From the NCBI RefSeq assembly GCF_017377395.1, contig NZ_CP061800.1:5911633-5975632 (forward strand): 64,000 bases of DNA. The letters are read 5' to 3'. The position numbers were made by a program, and so were the translations under genes. This document shows, one piece after another, positions 7,063-15,413 of this stretch. This DNA comes from Desulfonema magnum. GTDB taxonomy: Bacteria > Desulfobacterota > Desulfobacteria > Desulfobacterales > 4be13. Each line of letters opens with the position of its first letter. The first letter of the stretch is position 1. Under the pieces are notes generated by a model that saw nothing but the letters and a program-made list of their open reading frames with translations, was not told where the DNA came from and searched no databases.

Positions 7063-7174
7063 GTCGAACTCTCACAGAAGCTCCTCAGCCAATCCGAACG
7101 GGATCAGCGCAAGTGCAATTGTGCTCGTTGATGTAGTGTCGAACTCTCACAGAAGCTCCTCAGCCAATCCGAAC
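7063..7174. repeat. 37-bp direct repeat, 75 bp apart
   Basis: The 37 bases from GTCGAACTCTCACAG to CAATCCGAAC occur at 7063-7099 and 7138-7174. The 75-bp period equals 25 codons and one + frame (7001-7357) is open through both copies, so this may be the remnant of a repeat-bearing mature domain of the truncated cassette gene. Confidence 0.45.
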
Positions 7175-7425
7175 AGACAGACAGGGCGGACGGGAAAGAA
7201 ACCCGGCTTTTTCCGGCGGGGGGACCGGGGAATGAGGCTATACCCTGCATGGCCTGCACCGACATCAATGGAAACATATGATTTAAATTTGTTAAAAGCC
7301 ACGAGAAATGAAGATTCTGTGTCATTTGACGCGTATATGAAAAATAAACGCTCATGAAAAAGCCGGTTTTTTCGCCCCCGGTCATGAAAATATTTTCAGA
7401 TAAAAATCCGAGTTTTCAAAATGTA
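7175..7425. repeat. Intergenic repeat DNA, left part split by the insertion sequence
   Basis: First a copy of the GGGCGGACGGGAAAGAAACC-type palindrome also seen at 18340. Then, in reverse orientation, one copy of the 97-bp family found in tandem at 49,878-50,390 (TGAAAAAGCCGG, TTTTTTCGCCCCCGGTCA). That copy continues on the other side of the insertion sequence at 9649-9680. No gene seen. Confidence 0.6.
7418..7425. repeat. Left target-site duplication of the insertion sequence
   Basis: AAAATGTA here is repeated at 9649-9656 directly outside the right terminal repeat. Confidence 0.8.
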
Positions 7426-9648
7426 TTGGACTTTGGACAAAATATCAACCCAAAATCAGTGCTGAAGCATGAGTTTTTATTCAGCAGTTATTTGGGAGCA
7501 AAAAACAATAAAATTTGCTCGTGATAATAAATTCATATACTGAATTACTTTCAGAGATTTTTAATGATGACTATACAGCAAAAAAATGTTATATATGCAC
7601 ACACCTCTCCCTCAGATGTCACGTCTTTATATATTTTCGATGCAGGACTAAGCCAGACGAAGCTGAAAGTTTTTGTTCAGTCGCCTGAACACTGTTTCCT
7701 CATCCGGCCACGGGCCGGAAACTGTTTCACGAATAAATCTGATAAAACCTTTCAGGCCATGATTTTTAACTGTTTTTATAAGGCATTCGGAATACTGGGC
7801 AAGAATGGTGAACAGATGACCGGTTTTCATCAGATAATGATATCCTTTCATGGCACTCCAGTTGTAAGAAAAACAGTGTTCATAATTATACCCGTGACGT
7901 TTTTCAACAAGTATGCCGGTTTCAATACCCCATCGGTGACGTGCTCCCATATTACAGCGTTCGTGAACATTGCCGTAGTTAAGCGGTTCGCTGGAAATCC
8001 AGGCATGACGGGAGGTCATGATCTCAGTCTCCGCATTTTTATTAACCTTTTCCCATGTCTCCTCACATACGACAACATGGATCACAATTTTGCGCCTGTA
8101 TTTCTCTCCGTACCGGTATTCCAGTCCGTTCACCCATTCAAAATGCTGTTTACGATTCCCCCATTTCCTGTTTGCCCTGTTGCCTTTCTCAAGTCCTCTG
8201 AGCGAGTTGAATTCCTCCCACACACTGCGCAGACAATTGTCTTTCAGGACAATCATGAACTGCCATTTGTTCTCTGCGCACAACTCCGCCACAGGGCCGT
8301 TGGCATAAAGACCGTCAAGCAGCAATATTACCGGAAGACGGGGAAATTTCTTTTTCAGACGCCTCATCAGTCTGTGAAAAGCCTTCAGCTCACAGTCCTG
8401 TTTGTTGTTATCCGTATCTCCTTCCGGATAACTCAGAAATTCACTCATAAGGGGAATTGTCATTCCGTTATGAAATGCAAGGCAGGCTTCCAGCACATAG
8501 ACATAATACTGCCTCCGCTCACTTTTCCCGATCTTGCGTTCCAGACATTCCTCACTCCATATCTCACTTCTTACAAACTTCTGTGTCCCGTCAACAGCCA
8601 CAGGATAACAATTGCCGATCAGATAACGACGGAACTTTTTATTCCTGACAAACCGGCGGACCAGTTCAATATAAGCTTCTTCAATCTCGGCAACTTCAAT
8701 TGCGGAAAGAAGACGCATCAGTGTGTCATTATGCGGCAGATCAGCAAGTTCAGGAAAATACAGCCGAAGATTTTCCATAAACATCGGACGGGTCATCTCC
8801 CGATTTGCCTCACGCCGGGAACTCATCTGGAATACAAAGGTAAGTATTCCGTAAATCAGAATGACCGTCATCTTATGTTTGCACTTTTTCGGATTTCTCG
8901 GGTCCTGAATCTTCCTCAGGCGTTTCAGAAGGACCGGAAGATGAGCTTTTATAATTTTCATTTGCTCTGTAAGCGCCTCTTCACGTTCCGCTTTTTCTTC
9001 CGCCACTGTCTTACAGGCACATTTGCAGTTCGGAAGGGAGTCCCGGGATGCAGGTTTCAGACCTTCTGTTTTCTGATGCTCGCGCAGTTGCTTTTCAACC
9101 TTTTTTTTCTCCGCTCTCTGATTTGTCAGTTCAGCGGTGTCAGGACGGCCGGATGCTGTCTGTTTTTCAGGCATGATTTTTCCTTTCTGATGCAATATAA
9201 ATATCTGATGCAATATACATGCCAATATAATACAAAAAATAAATTTTGTCTTCCCCAAAAAACAGCGCGACAAAAAAAATTAAGGTTTTAATTAAAGCTT
9301 TGTGTATCAACGAATTAAATTTCATGCTTCAGAACTGACCCAAAATGAAAATGTTATATATCATACTGAGTTAATAACATAAAACATTAACTATTTAAAA
9401 TAATTATAAAATATTATTTATCATTCTATAATATTGATATTTTTGTTAATTATTTATTTGGGAGTTTGAGCAACTGCTGATTTTCCCAAACTCCCGAATA
9501 AATATATTTCAATAAAATCAGATCATTATAGCTAAATACAGAAAAATAGCTATAACCGTTTGATATTATTTACATTTAATGACAATTAAAAATAATGTAA
9601 TTATTTTAGACAATTGTTTTAAAGCAAATTTGTTTGTCCAAAGTCCAA
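7426..9648 (-). mobile_element. Complete 2.2-kb insertion sequence
   Basis: 16-bp perfect terminal inverted repeats TTGGACTTTGGACAAA (7426-7441 and, inverted, 9633-9648), one transposase gene on the - strand and an 8-bp direct duplication AAAATGTA on both flanks. Removing the element and one duplication restores a sequence that aligns with an uninterrupted repeat copy near 49,875-49,930, so the ends are well supported. About 200 bp of noncoding DNA lies left of the gene and 460 bp right of it. The right part is very AT-rich and holds a hairpin (ATTTGGGAGTTTG with CAAACTCCCGAAT, about 9449-9500). Confidence 0.88.
7648..9174 (-). CDS. DDE transposase, ISAs1/IS4-like
   Basis: 508 residues from the ATG at 9174, chosen over the longer frame to 9273 because AGAAAGGAAAAATC precedes it. 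N-terminal charged coiled region (1-90), then a DPRNPKKCKHKM block like the DDE-associated domain of ISAs1-type transposases, PHNDTLMRLL, and the catalytic core: first Asp in PVAVDGTQK, second in ILLLDGLYAN, Glu in RHRWGIETGI. The second Asp is followed by a YxxGP pattern and the Glu by an R-rich helix, as in IS4-clan enzymes. The frame is intact, so the element may be active. A long + strand frame over the same bases is a shadow. Confidence 0.88.
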   Translation of the reverse strand: MPEKQTASGRPDTAELTNQRAEKKKVEKQLREHQKTEGLKPASRDSLPNCKCACKTVAEEKAEREEALTEQMKIIKAHLPVLLKRLRKIQDPRNPKKCKHKMTVILIYGILTFVFQMSSRREANREMTRPMFMENLRLYFPELADLPHNDTLMRLLSAIEVAEIEEAYIELVRRFVRNKKFRRYLIGNCYPVAVDGTQKFVRSEIWSEECLERKIGKSERRQYYVYVLEACLAFHNGMTIPLMSEFLSYPEGDTDNNKQDCELKAFHRLMRRLKKKFPRLPVILLLDGLYANGPVAELCAENKWQFMIVLKDNCLRSVWEEFNSLRGLEKGNRANRKWGNRKQHFEWVNGLEYRYGEKYRRKIVIHVVVCEETWEKVNKNAETEIMTSRHAWISSEPLNYGNVHERCNMGARHRWGIETGILVEKRHGYNYEHCFSYNWSAMKGYHYLMKTGHLFTILAQYSECLIKTVKNHGLKGFIRFIRETVSGPWPDEETVFRRLNKNFQLRLA

Positions 9649-9680
9649 AAAATGTATTTTCACGGTAAAAATTAATCCAG
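9649..9680. repeat. Right target-site duplication and rest of the split repeat
   Basis: AAAATGTA (9649-9656) duplicates 7418-7425. The following TTTTCACGGTAAAA matches the end of the 97-bp repeat family as seen in reverse at 49,877-49,890, completing the copy interrupted at 7425. Confidence 0.75.
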
Positions 9681-9704
9681 CCTGCAAAAGAAAGGAACAG
9701 AAAA

Positions 9705-10100
9705 ATGGAAAAAGGAAATTCTCACAGCAAAACAATTGGTTATATTTTGTGGATTTTTGGTTTTCTGGGGGCGCACAGATTTTATTATGGAAAACCCATT
9801 TCAGGGACAATTTATTTTTTCACATTAGGATTGTTGTTTATTGGCTGGATTATTGACCTGTTTCTGATTCCTTCCATGGATCGTGAGGCTGATCTGAGAT
9901 TCAGAGAGGGAGAAGCTGACTATGACATCGCCTGGATTCTGCTGACATTCCTCGGGGTTTTCGGAATTCACAGATTTTATATCGGCAAATGGTTCACAGG
10001 TGCTGTATATTTTCTGACGGGCGGCATCTTTCTTGTTGGCGTTATTTATGATTTTTGGACGTTAAATGATCAAATCCACATTATCAACAGTTCAAATTAG
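9705..10100 (+). CDS. Double TM2-domain membrane protein
   Basis: 131 residues after AAAGGAACAG. Two TM2 domains in tandem, each a pair of hydrophobic helices with the conserved G-x-HRFYxGK turn: GFLGAHRFYYGKPISG (about 20-35) and GVFGIHRFYIGKWFTG (about 85-100), separated by an acidic loop. TM2 proteins are small inner-membrane proteins of poorly defined role. The stop is 10 bp before the receiver gene, so the two are probably co-transcribed, hinting at a sensory or envelope-related role. Confidence 0.85.
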   Translation: MEKGNSHSKTIGYILWIFGFLGAHRFYYGKPISGTIYFFTLGLLFIGWIIDLFLIPSMDREADLRFREGEADYDIAWILLTFLGVFGIHRFYIGKWFTGAVYFLTGGIFLVGVIYDFWTLNDQIHIINSSN

Positions 10101-10110
10101 GAGGTGTATC

Positions 10111-10464
10111 ATGGCAAAAAAAATTCTGGTCATTGATGATGACCCTGTGACAGTTAAATACCTCGAAACTGTCTTTAATGATAACGGATATGAAACCTGC
10201 TCCGCGGCCGATGGCGTGGAAGCCTTTGAAGTCACGAAAAAAGAGAGACCGGACCTGATAACACTTGACCTTGAAATGCCTGAGGAATGGGGCACGAGGT
10301 TTTATCGTAAACTTTCCAAAGACAAAGCGTTTAAAGATATACCCGTCATTGTTATCAGCGGAATGGCCTCACGCCATCTTTCCATTAAAAATGCAGTGGC
10401 TTATCTTAGCAAACCCTTTGACCGGGATAAACTTTTAGGCATTATCAGAGGCGCTATTGGTTAA
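10111..10464 (+). CDS. Stand-alone CheY-like response regulator receiver
   Basis: 117 residues from ATG 10111 behind a strong GGAGGTG; a longer frame from 10066 overlaps the TM2 gene and lacks such a site. The acidic pocket DDD (9-11), the phospho-acceptor Asp53 (LITLDLEMPE), the switch Ser in VIVISG and the Lys in LSKPF are all present. There is no output domain, so it acts by protein contact. The neighbour downstream is a SpoIIE-type phosphatase, a plausible partner in one signalling chain. The cognate histidine kinase is not in the window. Confidence 0.93.
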   Translation: MAKKILVIDDDPVTVKYLETVFNDNGYETCSAADGVEAFEVTKKERPDLITLDLEMPEEWGTRFYRKLSKDKAFKDIPVIVISGMASRHLSIKNAVAYLSKPFDRDKLLGIIRGAIG

Positions 10465-10613
10465 AATTTGCTATTCTGCCAAAATCAGAATACAACATTA
10501 TCATATTTCTTCATGATTCTGACCCATCATTCGGTAAATCCGAGGTTGATAAGGAACAATGGAAAAAATATTCACGCTTTTTTTCTCACGCTGTTGTTTT
10601 TAGTTATCATATT

Positions 10614-12647
10614 ATGAGTCTGCGAACCAAACTGCTTGTTCTTTCCATTGTTCTTGCTCTGATTCCCCTTGGCATTGCAGGAAAAACCATGATCCGAATC
10701 ACCCGGGATGAGCTGAAAAGTGTGACCAATGACAATCTGATATCAGTTGCAAAACAGGTGACAGAGGAGATTGAAAATTTTTACGCATACACCTGGATGA
10801 CCCCGCTTCAGCTCATAAAAAAAGTCGTGGAAAACAAAGAACTGGGTGCCAAAGAAAAATTTTCTCTGCTGACCAAAGAAATGCAAAGCACTGCCGATTT
10901 TGTAGCAATCCAAATTTCCATTGAAGGCGAATCTTCTCCTTTTCTTCTCACCCAGGATAAATTTTCAGATCAGTTGAGAAACGCATCTCTTGATCCCGCA
11001 CAAATTTTGGAACTGAGACCTGACCGGATCACACTGTTGCGAAAACAGAAGACTCTTTTTGTCGGAGACCTGAATTATCTTACCCCGTTAAATACCTGGC
11101 TACTCACAGTGATTCTTCTTCTGGATGAGAACGCATTCAGCCGCCCGGCCACGCTTTCAGCACGCATAAACCTTGGCCGCCTTCTGAATCGCATAAAAAA
11201 TAACTCATTTACGAGGATAGGTTCCATAACCCTGATAGATTCCGAGGGGCGTATTCTCCTGGGTCAGGGAAATTCCGACACAGTTCCTCCGTACAAGCTC
11301 CTTGAAACTGTAAAGAATCTGTTATCCTCCGGCATCCGAACCATGGGAACCGAACTCAGTATTCTGCCTTCGGGTGAGCGAAGACTCGGGGCATACGCTT
11401 TCCCAAACGGCCCCGGGCTGGGTGTCATCGTGGAAATGAACGAAAGCCACGCATATTTAGGGCTTACAAAAATGGTGCGGAACTTTGTCACATGGCTCAT
11501 TTTTGGTTTTTTTATTGCGATTATCGGGGGGATTGTTGTTTCCATATCTCTGACCAGACCGCTGCGGAAGCTGACCCAGGCTGTACGCAAGCTTTCAGAA
11601 GGAAATTTCTCAGCCTTTTCTGATATCCAAATCCGATCCCGCGACGAAGTGGGCACCCTTGCCAGGGCATTTATTGAAATGAATAATAATTTGGAAAAAT
11701 TATATAAACATCAGGAGGAATATAACAAAACCCTTGAACAGAGAGTCGGGGAAAGGACAAAAGAACTTAATGAAACCCTTGAAAGAGCTGAACAAGCTAA
11801 TGAAAAAATTATGGAGAGCATTCGGTATGCCAAAATGATTCAGATATCTTTGCTGGGCAATCTGGACAGGATGAAAGCATGTCTGCCTGACAGTTTCTTT
11901 ATCTGGAAGCCCAGGGATATTGTGGGGGGAGATATAATCTTTACAGAGTCCTTTGAAGACAGTTTTATTGTCGCTGTCATTGACTGCACCGGACATGGGG
12001 TTCCCGGTGCCTTTATGACTATGATTGCTTCTTCCGGTTTAAAAAGAATTATCAGTGATGAAAGATGTCATAAACCCGGTGATATCCTGAAACGACTTAA
12101 TTTTATTGTCAAAACATCTCTTCAGCAGGACACGGATTACGCGCTCTCTGATGATGGCCTGGACGCTGCCATATGTTTTGTTCAGTTATCAGTAACCAAT
12201 GAACAATTAACGAAGAAAGCGCAACAAAATGCGGATGAGTGTTTACGAATAACGGACCGCTGTTCCCTGATGGCTGAACAGTGTTCACTGACTTTCGCAG
12301 GCGCGAGGCTGCCATTGCTTTATATTCATAAACGCGAAATAAATTTCATTAAAGGCGACCGGCAGAGCATTGGTTACAAACGATCTGATTTAAATTTCAG
12401 TTATACCAACCATACCGTTCATATTGAAAAAGGGATGTCTTTTTATATGTATAGCGACGGTTTTACAGATCAGAAAGGCGGAACAAAGGACCGCCGGTTC
12501 GGGAGCGGGCGTTTTAAAGAGCTGATAAGGGAAAACGCGCACCTGCCTTTTGAAATCCAGAAGGATGCGCTTCTCGATGTTTTCGAGAACTACAGAGGGG
12601 AAAATGAAAGACAGGATGATGTGACGGTCGTGGGATTTGGTTTTTAA
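10614..12647 (+). CDS. Membrane sensor with HAMP and SpoIIE/RsbU-type serine phosphatase domain
   Basis: 677 residues. Membrane helix at about 5-25, an extracytoplasmic sensor region (30-285, Cache-like by layout), a second helix (about 290-312, WLIFGFFIAIIGGIVVSISL), HAMP (313-365), a coiled coil (365-410) and a PP2C-type phosphatase domain (415-677). Metal-binding and catalytic residues are intact: IVGGDIIF, DCTGHGVPGAF, DDGLDAAICF, YSDGFTDQ and RQDDVTVVG. Such proteins dephosphorylate anti-sigma-factor antagonists in partner-switch systems. No STAS or anti-sigma gene is adjacent. The start lacks an evident ribosome site, so it could be off by some codons. Confidence 0.9.
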   Translation: MSLRTKLLVLSIVLALIPLGIAGKTMIRITRDELKSVTNDNLISVAKQVTEEIENFYAYTWMTPLQLIKKVVENKELGAKEKFSLLTKEMQSTADFVAIQISIEGESSPFLLTQDKFSDQLRNASLDPAQILELRPDRITLLRKQKTLFVGDLNYLTPLNTWLLTVILLLDENAFSRPATLSARINLGRLLNRIKNNSFTRIGSITLIDSEGRILLGQGNSDTVPPYKLLETVKNLLSSGIRTMGTELSILPSGERRLGAYAFPNGPGLGVIVEMNESHAYLGLTKMVRNFVTWLIFGFFIAIIGGIVVSISLTRPLRKLTQAVRKLSEGNFSAFSDIQIRSRDEVGTLARAFIEMNNNLEKLYKHQEEYNKTLEQRVGERTKELNETLERAEQANEKIMESIRYAKMIQISLLGNLDRMKACLPDSFFIWKPRDIVGGDIIFTESFEDSFIVAVIDCTGHGVPGAFMTMIASSGLKRIISDERCHKPGDILKRLNFIVKTSLQQDTDYALSDDGLDAAICFVQLSVTNEQLTKKAQQNADECLRITDRCSLMAEQCSLTFAGARLPLLYIHKREINFIKGDRQSIGYKRSDLNFSYTNHTVHIEKGMSFYMYSDGFTDQKGGTKDRRFGSGRFKELIRENAHLPFEIQKDALLDVFENYRGENERQDDVTVVGFGF

Positions 12648-12690
12648 ATTATCATCTGTCAGCTTTCAGCTATACAACACCTCCGAAATC

Positions 12691-13953
12691 TCAGGTCCAG
12701 ACACCTGCAATTACCTCATTGCAGTATCCACACCGCCCGTTCTTCAAATGTTCTGCCGTGATAAAAAAACCGGTTCTTAATATGACCGGTTTTCCGCATC
12801 CGGGACAGTAAGTATTATTTCCGGGATGTCCGGGAACATTTCCCACAAACGGATAACGAATTCCCCTGGCCTTTGCAATGTCATAGGCCCGTTCCAGGGT
12901 TGCTACGGGCGTGGGAGGAAGATTCCGCATCTGATAATCAGGGTGAAAACGGGTAAAATGTATCGGCACATCCGGGCCCAGTTCTCCCATCACCCATTCT
13001 GCCAGTTCTGTCAGCATTTTTTCAGAATCGTTTAATGTCGGAACAACCAAATTCACAATTTCCAGATGAACACCGTTTTTGGCCACCTGTCTTATGCTGC
13101 GTAAAACCGGCTCTAATTCCGCATTGCAGACCCGGCGATAAAAATCTTTGTCAAATCCTTTGAGATCAATCTTAATGGCATCAAGAACAGAACACATCTC
13201 ATCAAGGGGTTCTTTGTTCATGAATCCGCAACTGATGAGAACGCTGCGGATATCCTGATTCCGGGAAATTCGGGCGATGTCTGTCAGATATTCGGTAAAA
13301 ACCGTGGGTTCATTATAGGTGAATGCAATAACAGGAACATGACGTTGTGCTGTCGCCTGAACTATGGCTTCCGGAGGCGTGTATCTGGTTGAGAAATCTT
13401 CGGGACGGGCCTGGGATATTTCCCAGTTCTGGCAAAACTTGCAATGAAGCGGACACCCCGAAGTTGCCAGAGAAAACGCCGAACTCCCTGGCAGGAAATG
13501 ATAAAGCGGCTTTTTTTCGATGGGATCAACATGCATGGTGACAGGGCGGCCATACACAAGACTTCTCAGTTCGCCTCTGACATTGATCCTTGCCTGGCAC
13601 GCTCCGCGTTCGCCTTCGTTTATGAGGCATTCCCGGGCACATAGCAGACATTTTACAATGCCTTTTTTATGGTCATACTGACGTCCTTCAATTTTATCAT
13701 CCGGTTGGTGACATGATAAACATTGCCCCCCCGGGGAATTGGCCGATATCCAGTAGCGTGCCAAAGGCGCATTCCGAATCATTTCATCTGAAGGAGAAGA
13801 CAGAAGGCCGCCCCATGCGTTACCGAGAAACGCTTCGGACCAGGGCGGATAAGACAGAGAAAGACCGGCCCCGCCCAGAATCATACTGGCTCGGGATACA
13901 CTTCTTAAAAACTCACGGCGAGATATGTTTTTGTTTTTATCAGGGGGAAACAT
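12691..13953 (-). CDS. amrS: AmrS-like radical SAM enzyme with Tat signal
   Basis: 420 residues. The N-terminus has a twin-arginine signal (SRREFL, 11-16, then a hydrophobic stretch and a likely cleavage after about 42). The radical SAM motif CPLHCKFC (Cys 167, 171, 174) with NWEISQ, and the block VDPIEKKPLYHFLPGS, identify the AmmeMemoRadiSam family enzyme. Its physiological product is not settled. Compared with cytosolic AmrS the N-terminal zinc-like region is lengthened by about 30 residues and contains a CLSCH motif (78-82), which could also bind c-type haem. Two further CxxC pairs lie at the C-terminus. Neither Memo nor AMMECR1 genes are nearby. Confidence 0.87.
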   Translation of the reverse strand: MFPPDKNKNISRREFLRSVSRASMILGGAGLSLSYPPWSEAFLGNAWGGLLSSPSDEMIRNAPLARYWISANSPGGQCLSCHQPDDKIEGRQYDHKKGIVKCLLCARECLINEGERGACQARINVRGELRSLVYGRPVTMHVDPIEKKPLYHFLPGSSAFSLATSGCPLHCKFCQNWEISQARPEDFSTRYTPPEAIVQATAQRHVPVIAFTYNEPTVFTEYLTDIARISRNQDIRSVLISCGFMNKEPLDEMCSVLDAIKIDLKGFDKDFYRRVCNAELEPVLRSIRQVAKNGVHLEIVNLVVPTLNDSEKMLTELAEWVMGELGPDVPIHFTRFHPDYQMRNLPPTPVATLERAYDIAKARGIRYPFVGNVPGHPGNNTYCPGCGKPVILRTGFFITAEHLKNGRCGYCNEVIAGVWT

Positions 13954-14437
13954 TTTAAATCACCTGCCCTTTTCATCCGCAGGGAGGGTAGAAACATAGT
14001 GTAACTTTAAAAAATATAATTATGTCCGGTTGTGTTTCACTTCAGACCATTTTGGCGGGGCTGTGTTGCGCGCCGCCTCCCCTGCTCAATAAAATTTAAA
14101 TTTGAGGCAAGAATATGGTACCACTCATTTTTATAAAAAAATATCACTGAAAATGAGGGATGTCAAGCCTGAGCAAATTTTTATGTTCTAAGTCGGAGAC
14201 AGTTCTTTTTTTCTGATTATAACGGATTTAGTGAAGATTACAATATACTGAAATTATTGCTAAAGCATACCGTCCTCTCCAAATGCCGTTCCGGGGAAAA
14301 CTGACGCCATGCGCGGCTTATAATGCCACAAAGGCACGAAGACGCGAAGTCTCACGAAGGCTCTCCGTGTCCCTCCGTGTCTCCGCGGCATTGTCTTTCC
14401 GGTCAGAAAAAAGCCGCACATGGTCCGGCATCTGAGA
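13954..14437. other. Intergenic region, no gene
   Basis: About 480 bp between amrS and the repeat block. Positions 14324-14396 carry a single degenerate copy of the CACGAAGACGCGAAG type found in tandem further right. No promoter or RNA gene recognised. Confidence 0.5.
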
Positions 14438-14674
14438 ACTCGATGTTCAAGTTTTTTTCTGTCATTCCTGCGAAAGCAGGAATCCGCTGCTCCCGGAAGC
14501 GCCGTATATGCCCAAAATGGATTCCTGCTTTCGCAGGAATGACAGGCTTTTTACTCGAACCGGCATTCCTGCTTTCGCAGGAATGACAGGCTTTTTACTC
14601 GAACCGGCATTCCTGCTTTCGCAGGAATGACAGGCTTTTTACTCGAACCGGGTCAAAAAACTTGAACATCGAGT
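14438..14674. mobile_element. Inverted-repeat element, ACTCGATGTTCAAG family, with internal 44-bp tandem repeat
   Basis: Ends ACTCGATGTTCAAG (14438) and CTTGAACATCGAGT (to 14674). The inner arms are CATTCCTGCGAAAGCAGG and complement. The right arm is amplified as three 44-bp units (14521, 14565, 14609), each ATTCCTGCTTTCGCAGG plus ACTCGAACCGG. Other copies: 39705, 55218, 58707, 58971 and a fragment at 60059. Confidence 0.75.
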
Positions 14675-14745
14675 GAGAATGTCACTGTTTTCCGATTTTC
14701 CCCGGAATGGCGGGGGCCTCCCCTGAATCCGTTATCATCAGAAAA

Positions 14746-15305
14746 AAAGGGTGTGTCCCACCTTTTACACATCCGAAAAAATCAGCCGCAAAGACACAGA
14801 GAAACTTCGTGAAACTTTGTGCCTTCGTGTCTTCGTGGCAAAAAAAATGGCCGGTTCCGCTTTTCACACATCCGAAAAAATCAGCCGCAAAGACACAGAG
14901 AAACTTCGTGAAACTTTGTGCCTTCGTGTCTTCGTGGCAAAAAAAATGGCCGGTTCCGCTTTTCACACATCCGAAAAAATCAGCCGCAAAGACACAGAGA
15001 AACTTCGTGAAACTTTGTGCCTTCGTGTCTTCGTGGCAAAAAAAATGGCCGGTTCCGCTTTTCACACATCCGAAAAAATCAGCCGCAAAGACACAGAGAA
15101 ACTTCGTGAAACTTTGTGCCTTCGTGTCTTCGTGGCAAAAAAAATGGCCGGTTCCGCTTTTCACACATCCGAAAAAATCAGCCGCAAAGACACAGAGAAA
15201 CTTCGTGAAACTTTGTGCCTTCGTGTCTTCGTGGCAAAAAAACGGGTGTGTCCCGCTTTTTACACATAAAACCTGTCCTTGTGCAAAAGGCGGGACACAC
15301 CCGAA
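14746..15305. repeat. 99-bp tandem repeat array, five units, bounded by inverted ends
   Basis: The unit includes CGCAAAGACACAGAGAAAC and TTCGTGTCTTCGTGGC. The marker GGCCGGTTCCGC falls at 14849, 14948, 15047 and 15146, an exact 99-bp period. The array runs from about 14761 to 15240 and is bordered by GGGTGTGTCCC at both sides and its complement GGGACACACCC at about 15293-15303. The 99-bp period keeps frames open in several registers, which creates long spurious frames; no ribosome site or codon pattern supports a protein. Confidence 0.8.
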
Positions 15306-15335
15306 AAAAAGCCGCAGGCTTTCCGCCCGCGGCTT
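15306..15335. terminator. Possible intrinsic terminator between converging units
   Basis: AAAAAAGCCGC AGGC TTTCCGCCC GCGGC TTTTTTT: the arms AAAAAGCCGC and GCGGCTTTTTT are complementary with T and A tracts on either side, so it could work on both strands. Confidence 0.55.
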
Positions 15336-15413
15336 TTTTTACAGCAAAAGATTATTCGGAATTAAAAATATCTGACATTCAAAACACAAATGAAATCCCG
15401 AATTTTCATCCCA

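Noticed and set aside
7564..9291. 575-residue open frame on the + strand over the insertion sequence
   Set aside because: It is the antisense shadow of the transposase gene. Composition is rich in Phe, His, Cys and Pro with no motif, whereas the - strand has a full DDE core and a ribosome site.
14682..15375. Long open frames on both strands across the 99-bp array, as a possible repeat protein
   Set aside because: The period is a multiple of three, so any stop-free register stays open. No ribosome site, and several frames are equally open on both strands.
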